Position numbers and translations under genes: made by a program. Positions 8,162 through 16,502 of a stretch of DNA of 64,000 nucleotides are shown here, piece after piece (the stretch's first letter is position 1; the number at the start of each line of letters is the position of its first letter). The DNA comes from MFD01275-c22 sp963705885. Its GTDB lineage: Bacteria; Actinomycetota; Actinomycetes; JACCUZ01. The stretch lies in NCBI GenBank assembly GCA_963705885.1, contig OY970120.1, positions 310,001 through 374,000 of the forward strand, given 5' to 3'. Under the pieces are notes generated by a model. It worked only from the letters and a program-made list of their open reading frames with translations. It was not told the DNA's origin and made no database searches.

Positions 8162-9526
8162 GTGAAGCAACTGTTGCATCCGGCAGGGCGAGACAGGGAC
8201 GCTTTCCCAGTTCTTGCGGGGCTGGTGCTCCTGATCTTTGGCGTCCCGTCGGTTCTGGTCTTCCAGCCGCTGGGTGCAAATGCAACGCCTGCTGCGCTGC
8301 TGGGTGCCGGCCTGATGCTCTGGTGGGTCAGCGCGCGGTTGCTTGGGCCACACCCAGCGCCTTCCCCTGTGCGGCCGGTGCATTGGGCGCTGGCCTTCTT
8401 CGCTGTCTCGATCCTGCTCAGCTACTGGCACGGCAACTTCCGGGCGCCGTCACCACTGGAACTGCGTTCTGCCGATCGCAGCCTCATCCTGCTCATCGGT
8501 TGGGCAGGGATCGCCTTGGCGGTCGCCGACGGCATCGCGGCGAGACGCAACCTGGACCGGCTCCTCCGGCTTGTCGTCATCGCCGCTGCCTTCATGTCGG
8601 TGGTCGGCATGTTCCAGTTCTTCATCGGATTCGACCTCGCCAGCCACGTGAGGTTCCCGGGGCTCACCGCCAAGGGTGACATCGGGCTGATCCAGCAGCG
8701 CTCGATCTTTCGGCGGGTCACCGGGACCACGTCACATCCGTTGGAGTTTGGCGTCGTCCTCGCAACAGTGCTGCCCTTGGCCATCCACTTTGTCGTTGCC
8801 TCGCCCAGACGTCGCCGACTGCACATCCTGTGCCTGGTGCTGATCGCCGCAGCGATCCCGATGTCACTGAGCCGGTCGGCAACCGTGGGGACGCTCGCGG
8901 CGGGCATGGTGCTCTTCGCGGGGTGGAGCAGGTCGCAGCGCCGGAGGGCGCTGGTCATCGTGCCCATGTTCGCCGTCGTGCTGCGCCTCCTCGTCCCTGG
9001 CCTACTCGGGACGATCAAGAGCCTTTTCCTGAACTGGGCCGTCGACCCGAGCATCAGCGGACGCACCGACGACTACGCACAAGTTGGCAAGTACTTCGCA
9101 GAGTCGCCCATACTGGGACGTGGATTCGGCACGTTCGTTCCCGAGATCTACCCTCTGCTGGACAACCAGTACCTTGGACACCTCATGGAGACCGGGGTTG
9201 TCGGCCTGACCGCCTTGCTGGCCCTGTTCGTGGTCGGCTTCTTCTGCGGCCGGGGAGCCCGGCTGCGAAGCGAGGACGAGGAGACGCGTCATCTGGGCCA
9301 GGCGCTGGCGGCCGCGCTCGCAGTCCCAGCCGTGACATTCGCGACGTTCGACGGGTTCGGGTTCAGCATGGTGACCACCTTGACGTTCCTCCTGCTAGGA
9401 GCCAGCGCCTGCCTGTGGCGGATGGTCGTGCAGGAGCGTGGGTTCGTCGTCCCGAGCCGCTGGTCGGCGCAGGAGGAGTCCGACAGCCACCCCAGGCCAC
9501 CGGCGACCCCGATCGGCATCTCCTGA
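8162..9526 (+). CDS. O-antigen ligase / polysaccharide polymerase-type membrane protein
   Basis: The 454-residue polytopic protein has about ten hydrophobic segments (for example LVLLIFGVPSVLVF, LLGAGLMLWWVSA, ALAVPAVTFATF). A large loop carries SGRTDDYAQVGKYFAESPILGRGFGTF (described here in part), which is the Wzy_C/O-antigen ligase signature with a G-x-G-F-G-T motif. The GTG at 8162 is preceded by no strong ribosome site, so coupling to the upstream GT2 gene is possible. The family either polymerises lipid-linked repeat units (Wzy) or ligates glycans. With a Wzx-type flippase in the same locus, Wzy is the simplest reading, but the two cannot be separated by sequence alone. Confidence 0.75.
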   Translation: MKQLLHPAGRDRDAFPVLAGLVLLIFGVPSVLVFQPLGANATPAALLGAGLMLWWVSARLLGPHPAPSPVRPVHWALAFFAVSILLSYWHGNFRAPSPLELRSADRSLILLIGWAGIALAVADGIAARRNLDRLLRLVVIAAAFMSVVGMFQFFIGFDLASHVRFPGLTAKGDIGLIQQRSIFRRVTGTTSHPLEFGVVLATVLPLAIHFVVASPRRRRLHILCLVLIAAAIPMSLSRSATVGTLAAGMVLFAGWSRSQRRRALVIVPMFAVVLRLLVPGLLGTIKSLFLNWAVDPSISGRTDDYAQVGKYFAESPILGRGFGTFVPEIYPLLDNQYLGHLMETGVVGLTALLALFVVGFFCGRGARLRSEDEETRHLGQALAAALAVPAVTFATFDGFGFSMVTTLTFLLLGASACLWRMVVQERGFVVPSRWSAQEESDSHPRPPATPIGIS

Positions 9527-9527
9527 C

Positions 9528-10448
9528 ATGTCCTTCGACAACACCGCTACCGCACGACGGGTCATGCGTCTCGGCCTGCTTGCGCTCGTCGCGGTCCTGC
9601 TGCTGGCCGGGGCCGGCCTGTCGACCCGACGGTCGTCGGGCAGCCCGCCGCCGTCGGGGTCCGACGCGCCCCTGGCGGCGGGATCGAAGCTCCCCAGCCC
9701 GTTGGGTGTGGACCTCCTGGGTGCCGGCAAGTTCCCGAACGCGAAACGAACCGGTGTGCCCGCGGGAGTGCGGTTGAGGAGATCCGGGTCGATCACCGTG
9801 CGGCGGGACGGGGCCGTCATCGACCGGCTCGACGTCAACGGGAGCATCCAGGTCCTGGCGAACAACGTCACGATCAAGCGAACCCGGGTCCGCAACCCGC
9901 GAGGGATGGCCATCCGCATCGACGCCTCCAAGCGTGGCCTGGTCATCAAGAACGTCGAGCTCGACGGGCGAGGGAACACGGACAACAGCTCGGCCGTCGG
10001 GTACGCGAACTACAAGATCCTGCGCAGCAACATCCACCACTTCGGGGAGGGGCCGGCAGCGAACGGCAATGTCGTCGTTGCCCGCAGCTACCTGCACCAC
10101 TTCACCGACTTCATCGACCAGGGGGCACACCAGGACGGCATCCAGATGGAGTGGGGGGACAACATGATGATCCGGCGCAACAAGATCATGATGAATGTCG
10201 ACGGCGCCAACTCCGCTGTCTGGCTGTCGGCAGGCAACGCACACCGCAACGTCGTGATCAAGAACAACCTGGTGGCCGGCGCCTCATACAGCATCGGCCT
10301 GGGCAACCAGGCGGCCGCGGTGGGCAACCACGTCTCGACGCGGTTCTACCGACGGGGCGGCTACTACGGCCCCTTCACCTACGTGGACGGTGGCGCCCGG
10401 CGTTCGGACAACGTGTGGCACGAGACCGGACGGCCCATCCGAGGGTGA
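9528..10448 (+). CDS. Membrane-anchored or secreted right-handed beta-helix protein, paralog of the 463 gene product
   Basis: The 306-residue protein begins at ATG 9528, one base after the ligase stop. Residues 13-32 are a hydrophobic signal or anchor, followed by a Ser/Pro-rich spacer. Residues 68-303 are a parallel beta-helix nearly colinear with the C-terminal domain of the protein encoded at 463-2553: shared KFPN/GFPN start, ANNVTIKRTR, GEGPAANGNV, QGAHQDGIQMEWG, NVDGANSA, GGYYGPFTYV. It lacks the malectin domains. It probably acts outside the membrane on the polysaccharide. Conserved Asp/His in HQDGIQME could form an active site, but I cannot assign lyase, hydrolase or epimerase activity. 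Confidence 0.8.
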   Translation: MSFDNTATARRVMRLGLLALVAVLLLAGAGLSTRRSSGSPPPSGSDAPLAAGSKLPSPLGVDLLGAGKFPNAKRTGVPAGVRLRRSGSITVRRDGAVIDRLDVNGSIQVLANNVTIKRTRVRNPRGMAIRIDASKRGLVIKNVELDGRGNTDNSSAVGYANYKILRSNIHHFGEGPAANGNVVVARSYLHHFTDFIDQGAHQDGIQMEWGDNMMIRRNKIMMNVDGANSAVWLSAGNAHRNVVIKNNLVAGASYSIGLGNQAAAVGNHVSTRFYRRGGYYGPFTYVDGGARRSDNVWHETGRPIRG

Positions 10449-10514
10449 TCCGCTGCGCCCCAGCGCCTCGGTCGGTAGATTCGAAGGTGGCCGTTTCGCG
10501 TCAGGGGGTAGTTC

Positions 10515-11342
10515 GTGGATCTGTTGACCCTGCTGCGCGTCCTCCTGCGCCGCTGGTACATCGTGCTGCCTGCGATGATCTTGACCGCGATAGCGACAGT
10601 TCAGACCTACTCCGCGATCGCACCGCGGTACACGTCGTCAGGCTCGATGGTCCTGCTCAACCCTTCGGCAGCGGTCGACGAGAAGACCGGGCGAGCCAAC
10701 CCGTACGTCGGGAACCTCGGGGTGGCGACAAGCGTCGTCACGACGATCATCACGTCCCCCGCGAACGCCCGCCGACTCGAGGCCGAAGGCCTCATGGGTG
10801 AGTTCACCGTCGCGCCCGACCCGGCGTCGGGCATCATCATCGTCACCGTCGAGGCCGACGCGGCCGAGGCTGCCTCTGCCGGCGCGGTCATCGTGATGGA
10901 CGCGTTTTCCGACCTGCTCGCGGAGCGTCAGAAGGAACTCGGGGTGCCATCCTCGATCCTGGTCACGACTCAGGTGGTGACGCCGGCGTCCGACCCTTCC
11001 ACGCTCAACGGCAGCAAGATCAGGGCGGCGCTGGCACTGCTGGCGGTCGGGGTCGCGTTCACGCTGGTCCTGACGTTCGCGATCGAGGGCGTAGCCCGGC
11101 GTCGCGCGAAGGCCTCGCGAGTCGCCGCCCCCGCGCCGGTCCGGCGCGACCACTCTGCCGAGTGTCCCTTCTGCGATGCGGTTCTGCCGGGGAGCGAGCT
11201 CGCGTCCCACCTGGGCGACGTGCACGGCCTCGGCGCCGACGGCGGTGGGTCCTCGGTCTATGCCTTTGCCAAGAAGCGTTTGTCACGCAGGAACGACGAC
11301 ACGTCCGACGTGCATCCGGGAAGGTCGAGCCCATCCGCTTGA
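10515..11342 (+). CDS. Wzz-type chain-length protein with a C-terminal cytoplasmic C2H2 zinc-finger-like motif
   Basis: The 275-residue protein starts at GTG 10515 with AGGGGG at 10503-10508. The layout is that of a Wzz/capsule co-polymerase: TM1 at about residues 14-32, an extracytoplasmic domain (TSSGSMVLLNP and onward), and TM2 at about 171-190. There is no Walker motif and no tyrosine-rich tail, so it lacks the BY-kinase part. The cytoplasmic tail contains C217-x2-C220-x11-H232-x4-H237, a C2H2 finger pattern unusual for this family. Wzz proteins set polymer length together with Wzy, which here could be the product of 8162-9526. The finger may recruit a partner or nucleic acid; this is inference. 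Confidence 0.75.
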   Translation: MDLLTLLRVLLRRWYIVLPAMILTAIATVQTYSAIAPRYTSSGSMVLLNPSAAVDEKTGRANPYVGNLGVATSVVTTIITSPANARRLEAEGLMGEFTVAPDPASGIIIVTVEADAAEAASAGAVIVMDAFSDLLAERQKELGVPSSILVTTQVVTPASDPSTLNGSKIRAALALLAVGVAFTLVLTFAIEGVARRRAKASRVAAPAPVRRDHSAECPFCDAVLPGSELASHLGDVHGLGADGGGSSVYAFAKKRLSRRNDDTSDVHPGRSSPSA

Positions 11343-11410
11343 CGCCGGGTCGTAGGCACCGGTGGTCTGCCCGATCTCGTGAAGACGCCCGGCACGGGCT
11401 GCCGCGCTGC

Positions 11411-11416
11411 TACCGT
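11411..11416 (+). promoter_or_regulatory. Leaderless promoter -10 box (TACCGT) for the GT2 gene at 11423
   Basis: TACCGT is followed by exactly six bases and then GTG at 11423, the spacing expected when transcription starts on the start codon. No ribosome binding site is seen. The same layout recurs at five other genes in the window. Confidence 0.55.
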
Positions 11417-11422
11417 GGCGCC

Positions 11423-12313
11423 GTGCCTCGGGTTTCCATCGGCGTCCCGGTGCATGACGGGGAACCTTTCCTGGAGAGCACGCTCCGGTCGCTGCTGGAC
11501 CAGGACTTCGACGACCTCGAGATCGTCGTCTGCGACAACGCGTCCAGCGACCGAACCGAGGAGATCTGCCGAAGTCAGGCTGCCGCCGATGGGCGACTTC
11601 GCTACGAGCGGAGCGACGTCAACCGCGGTGCCGCGTGGAACTACAACCGCGTGCTGTCCCTCGCACGCGCCCCGTACTTCAAGTGGGCCGCCGCCGACGA
11701 CATCTGCCGTCCGACTTTCGTGGGACGTTGCGTGGAGATGCTCGACGACGGAGGACCGTCAGTCGTCATTGCCTACCCCCGCACAGTGCTGGTCGACGCC
11801 GAGGGAGAGTCGATTGGCCTCCTGGACGACGACGACCTCGCCCTCGACGCAGAACGTCCTGCCGATCGCCTGGCGCAGCTGCTTCGCCATCGCCTCGAGT
11901 GGCATCCCGTGTTCGGCGTGATGCGCACGGACGCCCTGCGGACGACGCGCGGCATCGGCAGCTTCCCGATGGCCGACGTCGTCCTGCTGGCCGAGATGGC
12001 ACTCCGCGGCAAGTTCGCACTCGTCCCCGAACGGCTGTTCGTCAGGCGGTACCACGACAAGCGCAGCATCATGGCCGGCCCCAGCTTCGTAGAACAGGTC
12101 GCGTGGTACGACCCTCACCGGTCGGTTCGGTTCGCCATGCCCCAGGCTCGGCTCACCGCCGAGTTGCTCGGAGCCGTGACCCGGTCGCCGCTGACACCGC
12201 GCGCCAGGATCGGCTCCGCCGGAGCCGTCCTGCGCTGGTGGACCCTCCCCCACTGGCGGCACATCGGCGGGGAGGCCAAGATCGCGTTGCGAAGCCTCCC
12301 GTCGAGCCGCTGA
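11423..12313 (+). CDS. GT2-family glycosyltransferase
   Basis: The 296-residue GT-A protein has SIGVPVHDGEPFLESTLRSL at its N-terminus, VVCDNASSDRT, NRGAAWNYNR and a KWAAADDIC segment carrying the DXD-like donor site (about residue 95). It lacks the WbbL-type C-terminal signature. The start is GTG 11423, placed by a TACCGT box six bases upstream (leaderless). It is separated from the Wzz-type gene by 80 bases and ends only two bases from the convergent methyltransferase gene. It is a cytosolic or peripheral inverting transferase for one sugar of the polymer; donor unknown. Confidence 0.8.
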   Translation: MPRVSIGVPVHDGEPFLESTLRSLLDQDFDDLEIVVCDNASSDRTEEICRSQAAADGRLRYERSDVNRGAAWNYNRVLSLARAPYFKWAAADDICRPTFVGRCVEMLDDGGPSVVIAYPRTVLVDAEGESIGLLDDDDLALDAERPADRLAQLLRHRLEWHPVFGVMRTDALRTTRGIGSFPMADVVLLAEMALRGKFALVPERLFVRRYHDKRSIMAGPSFVEQVAWYDPHRSVRFAMPQARLTAELLGAVTRSPLTPRARIGSAGAVLRWWTLPHWRHIGGEAKIALRSLPSSR

Positions 12314-12315
12314 TC

Positions 12316-13533
12316 TCAGCGCGCGCCCTCCGCGGTCTGGCCCACCGGGGCTGTCGCCTCCACGGCCACGACGTCTGCGTCGATCCCGACGTCCCGCAGT
12401 ATCCCCTGGACCTCGCCCAGGTAGAGGGGGTTCATGACCAGGACGACGTGAGGCGCGAGCGCCGACAGCGACTGCGGCCCCACGACCTCATGCCCCGTCA
12501 CAGGGACGCGCCGCCCGTGCTTACGCGGGTTGAGGTCCACGATCGCCTCGACGGCCTCGGCTGAGGGGACAAGGTTGAGGAAGGTGACGCCCTTGGAACC
12601 GGCCCCCCACGAGACCACGCGCCGACCGCGGCCGGCCGCCTCGGCCAGGAATCTGTCCCATGATCCGATCGCCCGCGCAACCTCGGCGCCGAACCCGCGA
12701 GCCCGTTCCAGGACCTGGGTCGTCGAGTCGGGCCGCTCCCCCACCGGTGCCCGCGTCTCCGCCTCGGCGTAGAGGAACTGACCCCCGAAGGACGTCCCCG
12801 AGCGCACAACGCCGAAACCGGCATCCTGCAGGAGCCAGGTCAGCGAGCTCTGCGTGAAGTGCGAGGGGTGCTCGTAGACGAGATCCCAGACGGCGGAATG
12901 CTCCAGGAGGTAGCCGCCGTCGGGGACCTCGGCGTAGAACCCGCACGGCCTGGATCCGACGCTGCGGCGGACGCTCGCCACCACTTCCCTCGGCTGTGCG
13001 ACATGCTCGAGGACGTGGCGGGCATAGACGAAGTCCGCGTCAAGCTGCGTGCCCTCGGCGGGGAACAGGGCGGGCACGAAGGTGAGTCGGTCCTCAGCCT
13101 CTCCCGGCTGAGTCTGCGAGGGCGAGTAGCTGGGGTCGTAGCCGACACCCGAATTGTCACCGAGTCGACAGAGCAGGCGGAGAAAATCACCCTTCCCGCT
13201 GCCGATCTCGACGAGGTTCTTGCCGTGCAGGCCGAAGCGGTCGAGCAGCTGCTCAGCGAGCTCGTCGGCGAAGGTTGTGAACACCCCTGAGAAGTGCAGC
13301 GAGTTCTCGTAGCCCTCGTCGTAGGTCACCAGATCGGCGTCGAAGGCGGCGTTCCAGATGTGCGCGCAGCGCTCACAGCAGACGAGGCGGGTCTCCCCGA
13401 CGGGGGCCATCATTGCCGACTCCAGATCTGCGTGCAGTCGGTTGGCCAGCACGGGCACCTGGACGGCTAGCTCGAGGACCTCCACGAAACTCTCGCCCTG
13501 GCACACCGGACATGTCTCAGCCATCACGCTCAC
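12316..13533 (-). CDS. Zinc-binding SAM methyltransferase of the sugar C-methyltransferase type (paralog 1)
   Basis: The 405-residue protein has three parts. Residues 1-60 hold a CPVC / CCERC zinc-binding head. The middle is a class I SAM core with LVEIGSGKGDFL (about residue 110). The C-terminal domain has a WGAGSKGVTFLN loop and ends in a VLVMNPLYLGEV segment, as in the Methyltransf_13/Methyltransf_14 families (TylC3/NovU relatives). It is similar in layout to the products of 23597-24779 and 24776-26008. The start is GTG 13533, with AGAGGA upstream. ATG 13524 is an alternative. Either start overlaps the end of the 13517-15556 gene. The likely role is C-methylation of a nucleotide sugar, but family members in glycan loci often have unproven function. 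Confidence 0.75.
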   Translation of the reverse strand: MSVMAETCPVCQGESFVEVLELAVQVPVLANRLHADLESAMMAPVGETRLVCCERCAHIWNAAFDADLVTYDEGYENSLHFSGVFTTFADELAEQLLDRFGLHGKNLVEIGSGKGDFLRLLCRLGDNSGVGYDPSYSPSQTQPGEAEDRLTFVPALFPAEGTQLDADFVYARHVLEHVAQPREVVASVRRSVGSRPCGFYAEVPDGGYLLEHSAVWDLVYEHPSHFTQSSLTWLLQDAGFGVVRSGTSFGGQFLYAEAETRAPVGERPDSTTQVLERARGFGAEVARAIGSWDRFLAEAAGRGRRVVSWGAGSKGVTFLNLVPSAEAVEAIVDLNPRKHGRRVPVTGHEVVGPQSLSALAPHVVLVMNPLYLGEVQGILRDVGIDADVVAVEATAPVGQTAEGAR

Positions 13534-15556
13534 CTGCGTCCTCTCGAAGCGGAGACGCGATCACACGGGTGAACAGAGTTCCGGTGTCATCGCCCCACTC
13601 CTCGTTGGCGATGACAGCAACCTTCGTCACAGACAGCTCAGGGGCGTCGGGATACACATCGCGAACGGCCCGGTAGAGCATCGGTCTCCCATCGAGATAC
13701 GCCACGAAACGCCTGCCGTCGAACACGACCCGGAGTGTGTGAGGTACGCCCCAGGTGACGTTCTCGCCAGTGAGGGTCCACACGGCGTCGTACATGTCCT
13801 CATGACCACGGATCCGGTAGAACGTGCTGATCGAGGTCCCCACCAGCCAGTCGTCGAGCCACACGTTGACGACGATGTAGTTCTGGTCGTCCTGCCACAG
13901 GACGAGACCGCCCCGGCCGTTGTGCCTTTCTCCGCGTCCCACGCCCGGCGGAGTGGACGTGACGGCGATGTCGACGCCGTCCGCGTGCTCCCAGTCGACA
14001 CCGATGATCGTGCGTCCCGGGTTGGGCCGGTCTGGATCGGCGTCGACGCGGGCACCGCCACCCTCCTCGATGACGAGGCTTCCCCGACCCTCCAGCCGGC
14101 TCCACAACCTGCCGCCACTCGGCGTCGAGGTGCCGTCCAGGCTCCCGTCCGAACCATCGAAACGATCGTCGAACACCGGCAAGCCAGACGGCGGCAGTTG
14201 CGGCCAGCTCGGGTGCTCGATGAGTGGGGCACGCACCACGCGGGCGTGTGCCTCGAAGTCGCGGACCGTCGTCGAGCCGTCGCCCGTCTCCAACCAGACT
14301 CCGGCACCCAGACCTCCGGCCAGCCGCTCGTCCTGGAACCATCGGTCGAAGAGCATGCTTCCGTCGAGGTGAGCGGATACGGTGCGCCCGTCGTCGAGGA
14401 CCTGCACCGAGTGGTCACGCCCGGGTCGCAGTCCGGCGTCGGTGGTCGCAAGCACCTCGACGCCTTCCGGGGTGACGATGCTCAGCTCCGCGCTGCCGGG
14501 TCCCAAGAGGAGTCGCCAGCATGACCGGCCCTCCGAGGATGCCCGCCAGACGAGCCCCACACGTCCGGACCGACGGCCGGCGGTGACACGCGCGTGCAGC
14601 AGGCCGGACGGCTCGGCGCCGTCGAGGACCCAGCAGCCGGCGCGGCTCGCGTGGACGCCCTTCGGTGTCCGAACGGCTGTGCCGCCCCAGGACCGCCATG
14701 GCGTCCCGCGGTGCGGGGATGAGCCGCTGAGCTCGCCGTTGCCGCTCAGTCGGTCGGCCAGATGAGCACCGCTGCACCACTCCGCAAGCGCCTCTACGTG
14801 AGCAACGCCGACCTGCCAGACCCGCGAGTCGACGCGGTAGCCGACCTCCCCCAGGATCCGTTGGTGAACCCCGGGATACAGCATCCCCTGGCCGCTGGTG
14901 GGGTCGAGTGCGACCGGCCTGACCCAGGGCAGCGCAGGCAGGTCTGGATCATCCGGAAGGGTAGCCGCGTAGTAGAGCGCTCCCTGCTCGCGCAGGACGA
15001 CGTAGACCGCGAGCGGCAGGTTCGGCACGCCGCGCATGACGTGCAGCGCTGTTCCTCCCGCCGCCGCCCACAGCTCTCCGTTGTCGGCGGTGGCTGAGTG
15101 CATGACGAGGCCGTGCCCGTCCCGCACCGGGTCCTTCGGTGCGGCCGACCCGAAGAACCCCACGGCCAAGTTCTCGTGGTGGCGTCCGATAGGCCGCTTG
15201 AGGCCCAGCAGGTCTTTGACGGTCGCGCGCAACCGTTGCCGGGGCGTCTGGTGCTGAACAAAGGTCTGCGACGCATGGTGCCCGTTCAGCAGGTGCACCC
15301 CCATCACGAGACCGGGCTGTCGCTGGAAGGGGCCGTAGGCCAGCCCTTCGCGCCCCCATCCCGGGCGCGCCAAGGGCTTGATCCGCAGGGCTCCGTTGTC
15401 GGCTCCGATGCGCCCCTCGATGTCGACGCCCTTGCGGCGCGCGCCTGCCGGCCCGACACTCCCGACGACCGCGCCGAGAGGGACGTCCGCGGTGAACTCG
15501 TCCCTCAGCAACATCACCTTCCGATCGGCTGGCATCGTCGCATCGTCCTGCCTCAT
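13517..15556 (-). CDS. Large cytosolic protein of unknown function with repeated beta-sandwich (LamG/ConA-like) segments
   Basis: I do not recognise a characterised family for this 679-residue protein. It has no signal peptide or membrane segment. Three segments look alike in pattern, at about residues 15-240, 255-445 and 450-670. Each mixes an opening DEFT or DDRFDGSDGSLDG motif, a GLVMH/GLVWR/GLVLW strand, and a closing DG-turn pattern of the kind found in LamG or 3-keto-disaccharide-hydrolase-like sandwiches. It starts at ATG 15556, overlapping the PIG-L gene stop by four bases, and overlaps the following methyltransferase gene. The operon is therefore PIG-L, this gene, methyltransferase. 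I infer carbohydrate binding or processing tied to deacetylation. Fold assignment is tentative. Confidence 0.6.
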   Translation of the reverse strand: MRQDDATMPADRKVMLLRDEFTADVPLGAVVGSVGPAGARRKGVDIEGRIGADNGALRIKPLARPGWGREGLAYGPFQRQPGLVMGVHLLNGHHASQTFVQHQTPRQRLRATVKDLLGLKRPIGRHHENLAVGFFGSAAPKDPVRDGHGLVMHSATADNGELWAAAGGTALHVMRGVPNLPLAVYVVLREQGALYYAATLPDDPDLPALPWVRPVALDPTSGQGMLYPGVHQRILGEVGYRVDSRVWQVGVAHVEALAEWCSGAHLADRLSGNGELSGSSPHRGTPWRSWGGTAVRTPKGVHASRAGCWVLDGAEPSGLLHARVTAGRRSGRVGLVWRASSEGRSCWRLLLGPGSAELSIVTPEGVEVLATTDAGLRPGRDHSVQVLDDGRTVSAHLDGSMLFDRWFQDERLAGGLGAGVWLETGDGSTTVRDFEAHARVVRAPLIEHPSWPQLPPSGLPVFDDRFDGSDGSLDGTSTPSGGRLWSRLEGRGSLVIEEGGGARVDADPDRPNPGRTIIGVDWEHADGVDIAVTSTPPGVGRGERHNGRGGLVLWQDDQNYIVVNVWLDDWLVGTSISTFYRIRGHEDMYDAVWTLTGENVTWGVPHTLRVVFDGRRFVAYLDGRPMLYRAVRDVYPDAPELSVTKVAVIANEEWGDDTGTLFTRVIASPLREDAGERDG

Positions 15557-16425
15557 CGAGTCCCCCAGGCTGGTGTCAGGAACATCTCACGATCGCCGAG
15601 AAAGAGGCGCAGGACCTGCGGGTCGAAGGTCGCCCAGCCCGGCTCGCCGCTCAGCCGCGTGAGCTGGCTGCGATAGACGGCGAGCGCGGCTCGCTTTCGG
15701 CCCAGGTAGACGCCACTTGCGACATGAGTCGGTCCCGCCGCGCGCACGGCCTTCCACGGCTCCGCGATCAGATCCACAGCCGACCGGGCGGCTCCCCGGC
15801 CAGGACGGTTGGACCAGGGCCCGTCTGCCCAGGCCCAGATCGGATACTCCCTGACGAGCGGAAGGTCGACCGATCCATCGAGAGCCTTGCCTAGGGCACG
15901 ACTGAGCATCTGGTGGTCGACATGCCAGTCGAGATCCGACGTCACCAGCACCTCGTCCGGCGCGAAGTCCGCCAGGTGTTCCCGCAGCAGCCCCGCAAGC
16001 TCGCTCATCCGGGCCGCCAGCGTCCCCTCCTCGAAGCCGAGCTGGAACCGTTGGTCCGAGGGCACCCCCAGCACCTCGCAGGCCTCTTCGAACTCGGCAG
16101 CACGGACCCTCGCCAGCTCGTCAGGAGGGATGACGTCGGACTTGTGCGAGTGTCTACCATCGGTGGCGACCAGCACCCGCACGTCCGTCCCAGCCGCAGT
16201 CTTGCGTGCGATCGTGGCACCCGGACCGATGGTCTCGTCGTCGGGGTGCGGGGCCAGAACGAGGCATCGGCGTCCCTGTGACAGAGCCGTGTCGTCGCGA
16301 GACCCTGCGCGCAGGGCCCGCCGCCAACCATGGCCGAGGCCACGCTTGACCGGTCGAGCCGCCGCCCGAAGTGCTCGCCGGCCCAAGCCATCCGCAGCCC
16401 AGTTGGCCGTGTCGGGAACACTCAT
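15553..16425 (-). CDS. PIG-L family N-deacetylase
   Basis: The 290-residue protein has the zinc site of PIG-L/MshB/LmbE deacetylases: LAPHPDDETIG (about residue 60) supplies His-Asp-Asp, and DWHVDH (about 160) supplies the second His pair. These enzymes remove acetyl groups from N-acetylglucosamine-type sugars. I chose ATG 16425; a GTG at 16443 would add six residues, and neither has a clear ribosome site. It is first in a three-gene minus-strand operon (to 12316) with four-base overlaps. It is divergent from an FkbM gene, so the promoters overlap. The substrate is probably a lipid-linked or nucleotide-linked amino sugar of this polysaccharide. Confidence 0.8.
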   Translation of the reverse strand: MSVPDTANWAADGLGRRALRAAARPVKRGLGHGWRRALRAGSRDDTALSQGRRCLVLAPHPDDETIGPGATIARKTAAGTDVRVLVATDGRHSHKSDVIPPDELARVRAAEFEEACEVLGVPSDQRFQLGFEEGTLAARMSELAGLLREHLADFAPDEVLVTSDLDWHVDHQMLSRALGKALDGSVDLPLVREYPIWAWADGPWSNRPGRGAARSAVDLIAEPWKAVRAAGPTHVASGVYLGRKRAALAVYRSQLTRLSGEPGWATFDPQVLRLFLGDREMFLTPAWGTR

Positions 16426-16462
16426 GTTCGTCGGGCCAGACACGCCAAGGTGGCACGCTCGC

Positions 16463-16468
16463 TACGCT
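16463..16468 (+). promoter_or_regulatory. Candidate -10 box (TACGCT) for the FkbM gene at 16503
   Basis: TACGCT predicts transcription starting near 16475, downstream of the divergent PIG-L start. The resulting leader of about 28 bases contains GGGAGGG at 16492-16498, which supports the TTG start at 16503. Confidence 0.4.
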
Positions 16469-16502
16469 CAGCGGCATCGGCATGTTCACTGGGGAGGGAA
16501 TC

